Positions 61,431-64,000 of a stretch of 64,000 nt of DNA are shown here, one piece after another. The DNA is from Rugalucina vietnamica (lineage: Eukaryota > Mollusca > Bivalvia > Lucinida > Lucinidae): the NCBI GenBank assembly GCA_964017185.1, contig OZ024872.1, positions 57,591,817 through 57,655,816 of the forward strand. The letters are read 5' to 3'. Positions within the stretch are counted from its first letter, which is position 1. The number at the start of each line of letters is the position of its first letter. The position numbers and the translations under genes are program-made. The notes beneath the pieces are model-generated. The model did not search any database. It was given only the letters and a program-made list of their open reading frames with translations, and was not told where the DNA came from.

Positions 61431-61666
61431 TGAGCCGCCTCGTGGGAAAACCAACAATGTGGTTTTCGAGCAGGTCTGACACAAACCGACCTGTACAAGC
61501 ACAGAAAAGAGCTAGAAGCTTGAAATTTTGGATTAAAGTAGAAGAGGAATTGCACTATCTGAGTAGCGAAAACAAAGGCGCTGATCAGCTTCGCAGTTGC
61601 TTCGAAGCTGATCTGCGCCTTTGTTTTCGCATATACAGATTGTTGGTTTTCCCATGAGACGGCTCA
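61431..61666 (-). mobile_element. MITE-1 full-length copy, reverse
   Basis: 236 bp, TGAGCCGCCTCGTGGGAAAA to CCCATGAGACGGCTCA. It lies tail-to-tail with the 61138 copy, 57 bp apart. Confidence 0.93.
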
Positions 61667-61912
61667 AATGGATAGCGAATTTACTTAGCAATCAGGACAC
61701 CCAACTGGTACATGCGAGAAATGTTCATCCCGACGTATAAAAGGTAAACTGCCCATAGACCTTAGGTTGTAACACGGAGAAACATAAAAGCAAAACTTTG
61801 TTGCTAAAATAGTATTTCATTGCTAGGATAGGTGCAGTATAAGTATAGACATGTAGATATTTTCATAAAACAGCTTTCAGTCTTAGGTTTTATATTCTGT
61901 ATCTTGTCTTGT

Positions 61913-62011
61913 TCAGTCTGGGGAAAGATCTTCCTTCTTCGTTGGGCTTTCAATGTCGTCATCATAATCATCTTCGATGTTACGTTTGGTGTCGCCGAAG
62001 AATAGAGACAT
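61913..62011 (-). CDS. Candidate terminal exon, acidic C-terminus
   Basis: 99 nt after an acceptor AAGCCTCCCACAG. In phase 0 it reads MSLFFGDTKRNIEDDY, DDDIESPTKKEDLSPD and a stop. The composition looks coding. The upstream Ser-rich exon ends in phase 2 and does not match this frame, so it may belong to another transcript or be a 3' exon reached through an unseen exon. Confidence 0.4.
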   Translation of the reverse strand: MSLFFGDTKRNIEDDYDDDIESPTKKEDLSPD

Positions 62012-62204
62012 CTGTGGGAGGCTTAGACGAAAACTGGAACCAGAAAACATGCCAAATGCTTGTCACTTAAGAGTCTGACAGGGTTACATTTTAAGTCAGT
62101 TGAGTTCTATAAATTAAGAAACATGTTTATCTTTTTTTAAAACACAACTTATTGATGGAAAAATATTTTTCTGTTTGTTTGTTGTTGTTGGCTTTTCTTT
62201 TTAG

Positions 62205-62345
62205 GCCATTAGAACAAAGGCAATTCTGCTGCAGCTTTTGCATTTATAGTACAATCCTTTGTCTTCCTAAATCAAAAATCTCATATTGGTTGTATGTAGC
62301 TGGTTTTGTGTCAGACCAAGTTGGGAAAAGCTTTTCTGGCATTAG
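62205..62345 (+). mobile_element. Possible MITE-1 relic
   Basis: AACAAAGGCAATTCTG, AGTACAATCCTTTGTCTTCC and TGTGTCAGACCAAGTTGGG appear in MITE-1 order, but the ends are gone. Confidence 0.4.
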
Positions 62346-62637
62346 AGCATGTTGTTTAATTTTAAGAACATGAAAATCTATTCATATCATTTGCTTACAA
62401 GAACAAAAGCAATTACTCATTCACAATAGAAATAATGTAACGTAAGCAAAATTAACACATTTAAAAGCAAGCATGCATATATTAAGAAACAAAAGCAATG
62501 AAAAGTGTAAAATTATTACCTTGTCTATAAATATGGAAGGCTAAACTTTTTGTCTTCCTGATTTTTATTGCAAAACACAAAGACATTGGCAAAATGTAAC
62601 AAAAATGGAGATCATGTGATGAGGTCATGTGACTAGG

Positions 62638-62707
62638 TTACTGTTGCCGTGGCGAGGAGGGGGAGCGGGGACTTGAGTTTGCGGAAGCCATTTTGTAACG
62701 GCGGCGT
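62638..62707 (-). CDS. Terminal exon of Ser/Arg-rich protein
   Basis: 70 nt, acceptor TGTCTCATTTCAG, stop TAA at 62640-62638. It starts with one base completing Arg after the phase-2 exon and reads RRRRYKMASANSSPRSPSS, then PRQQ. Confidence 0.65.
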
Positions 62708-64000
62708 CTGAAATGAGACAAAGCATGCAGATATAGTAAACTCACTGCTGCATAATTGTATATGCTGACGCTTACATAGAATTCAGACAGACACAATTTG
62801 ATTCTTCCATCTCCTGGAAGGCACTGAGAGTAATCTGACTGTCACCTTGTGGTTGTGGTGTTTTCAATGGTATTTCCAACTAAGAGAACTTCCTCATTTT
62901 CCACCTCATCCATGCACAAGTCTGCCAGTTGTTAAAGACAGTTTCTCACGAAAAGAAAAAAGCTTAATACTGAGCCCTCAATGTTTACATGCAAATAACC
63001 CTTAATGTCTTAAACTGACTCCTGTTACATTTTGACAGATGCAAAACCACAAAAAACACAACACAAAATTATCAAATTTCCACAAAGATATTTTTTCTAG
63101 CTCATTTCTCTGACAGTCAAAACACTCTCAAGCCTATCTTTATGGAAATTTGCTACAGCAAAAAATAACCAATTTTAAGACGTAAATAGATATGAACTCA
63201 AGTAAACAACAAAAATACACAGTCAAATAAGCTTAAAGATCACAACATTGAATTTATAAAACTTGCAACTATTTTTCTACAATATGGCACAATTTGGCCT
63301 TATCTATTGAATATCATTTTTTTAAAAACATTTTGGCTTGAAAATAATTTATTTGCTAGGTATTTTAACCAGAGTGACATTTGGTAAATTCGGTTTCTCA
63401 TTAACCATTTGAAACATTATATATCAAGATCGAATGAATGATAATATTGTACAGAACAATCTAGAACTACCTAGAATATTTTGGCCACCACTCTAGAATG
63501 TCTGGTTTTATTCTTAGCTTAACTTATTATGAGTCAATTTTACATTAGATGCCCATCAGAATTAGCGACATTAAGAACAAACGTATTTCAAATAGAAAGG
63601 TTAGTTTTCGTAAATTAACATTACATAAATTGCATATTTTGCCTCTAACATCTGATGTTAGGCAGCCAAAATACTTCTGATTTCTTTTACAAGTCCTGTG
63701 TTGTATACCTACCGTGATGAATAAACAAGGTTTCTGGTGGGAGCAGAACCTGCTGTCGGTGGTTTGGGAACACGTGAACTAAGTTCTAACGGAGGAACTG
63801 GCGTAAACTGAACAGGTTCCAAAGTCTTTGATGATTCACGTTCACGCTTTTCTGCTCTTGATGCTGATGACGACCGCCGTTTAGACGGACGCTTGGATTC
63901 CTTTTTCTCTCTGACTTTTTCATCAGGGCCTTTTACACTTTTAACACTTGTATTACTAGCACTAGTCAATGTTTTCTCATTGTTTACACTCGAGTTACTT
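62638..64000 (-). CDS. Basic Ser-rich protein, 3' end (gene enters from right edge)
   Basis: The exon at 64000-63713 (open at the window edge) joins the exon 62707-62638 in frame (CG|A gives Arg). The visible ~118 residues begin SNSSVNNEKTLTSASNTS and contain a charged stretch REKKESKRPSKRRSSS, then EKRERESSKTLEPV, a Pro-rich segment TPVPPLELSSRVPKPP and RNLVYSSRRRRYKMASANSS. No domain is seen; it is probably disordered. I do not recognise the family. The basic/Ser tail suggests a nuclear or cytoskeletal regulator, but that is a guess. Donor CACG|GTAGGT. Confidence 0.65.
62708..63712. other. Intron of the Ser-rich gene
   Basis: 1.0-kb AT-rich intron without a recognised repeat. Confidence 0.5.
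63713..64000 (-). CDS. Ser/Lys/Arg-rich exon, cut by right edge
   Basis: The frame is open from the window end to the donor at 63712. See the gene-level entry for residues. The true exon start is outside the window. Confidence 0.7.

Overview
The window is eukaryotic (metazoan) DNA: spliced genes with GT-AG introns are embedded in very dense transposon DNA. Conserved genes, tRNA-derived SINEs, CR1/Jockey-type LINEs and many short TIR elements suggest a marine invertebrate, most likely a lophotrochozoan such as a bivalve mollusc. That placement is inference; nothing in the window names a species.

Genes. (1) 1402-9657, minus: the first two coding exons of a B56-type PP2A regulatory subunit, closest to the epsilon isoform (PPP2R5E); the rest lies beyond the left edge. 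(2) 26420-43018, plus: a complete five-exon TOMM20 (mitochondrial outer-membrane import receptor) of 161 residues with an 11-kb first intron. (3) 46275-53232, minus: a macrodomain protein in at least ten exons, 5' end not found, with two mutually phase-compatible terminal exons. (4) 61913/62638-64000, minus: the 3' end of a basic, serine-rich protein that I do not recognise. No other long ORF looks like a host gene; most others fall in repeats.

Repeat landscape. 1-9.5 kb (PP2A intron 1): short TIR elements, a 1.96-kb element with subterminal repeats and two tRNA-like sequences. 10.2-12.0 kb: a Mutator-like element with a perfect 9-bp target duplication. 12.1-15.1 kb: a decayed LINE interrupted by a SINE. 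15.3-17.15 kb: G-rich minisatellites. 17.58-25.51 kb: a near-identical tandem duplication of a 3.97-kb block of nested LINE fragments. 26.76-30.24 kb: a LINE with a nearly intact 3-kb ORF, carrying a 425-bp LTR/TRIM-like insertion. 30.29-36.61 kb: nested DNA elements holding a 90-bp-period minisatellite. 37-62 kb: many copies of one 236-bp MITE (called MITE-1 here; termini TGAGCC...GGCTCA; internal palindrome), plus SINEs and other MITEs.

Most notable observation: MITE-1 copies end 10-27 nt upstream of the 3' splice site of all four downstream TOMM20 exons, and about 8-16 nt upstream of acceptors in the macrodomain and PP2A genes. None was found next to a donor. Both orientations occur, and the symmetrical TIR places the same T-rich run before the AG in each case. 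A MITE-1 copy also supplies the stop codon of one macrodomain-gene terminal exon.
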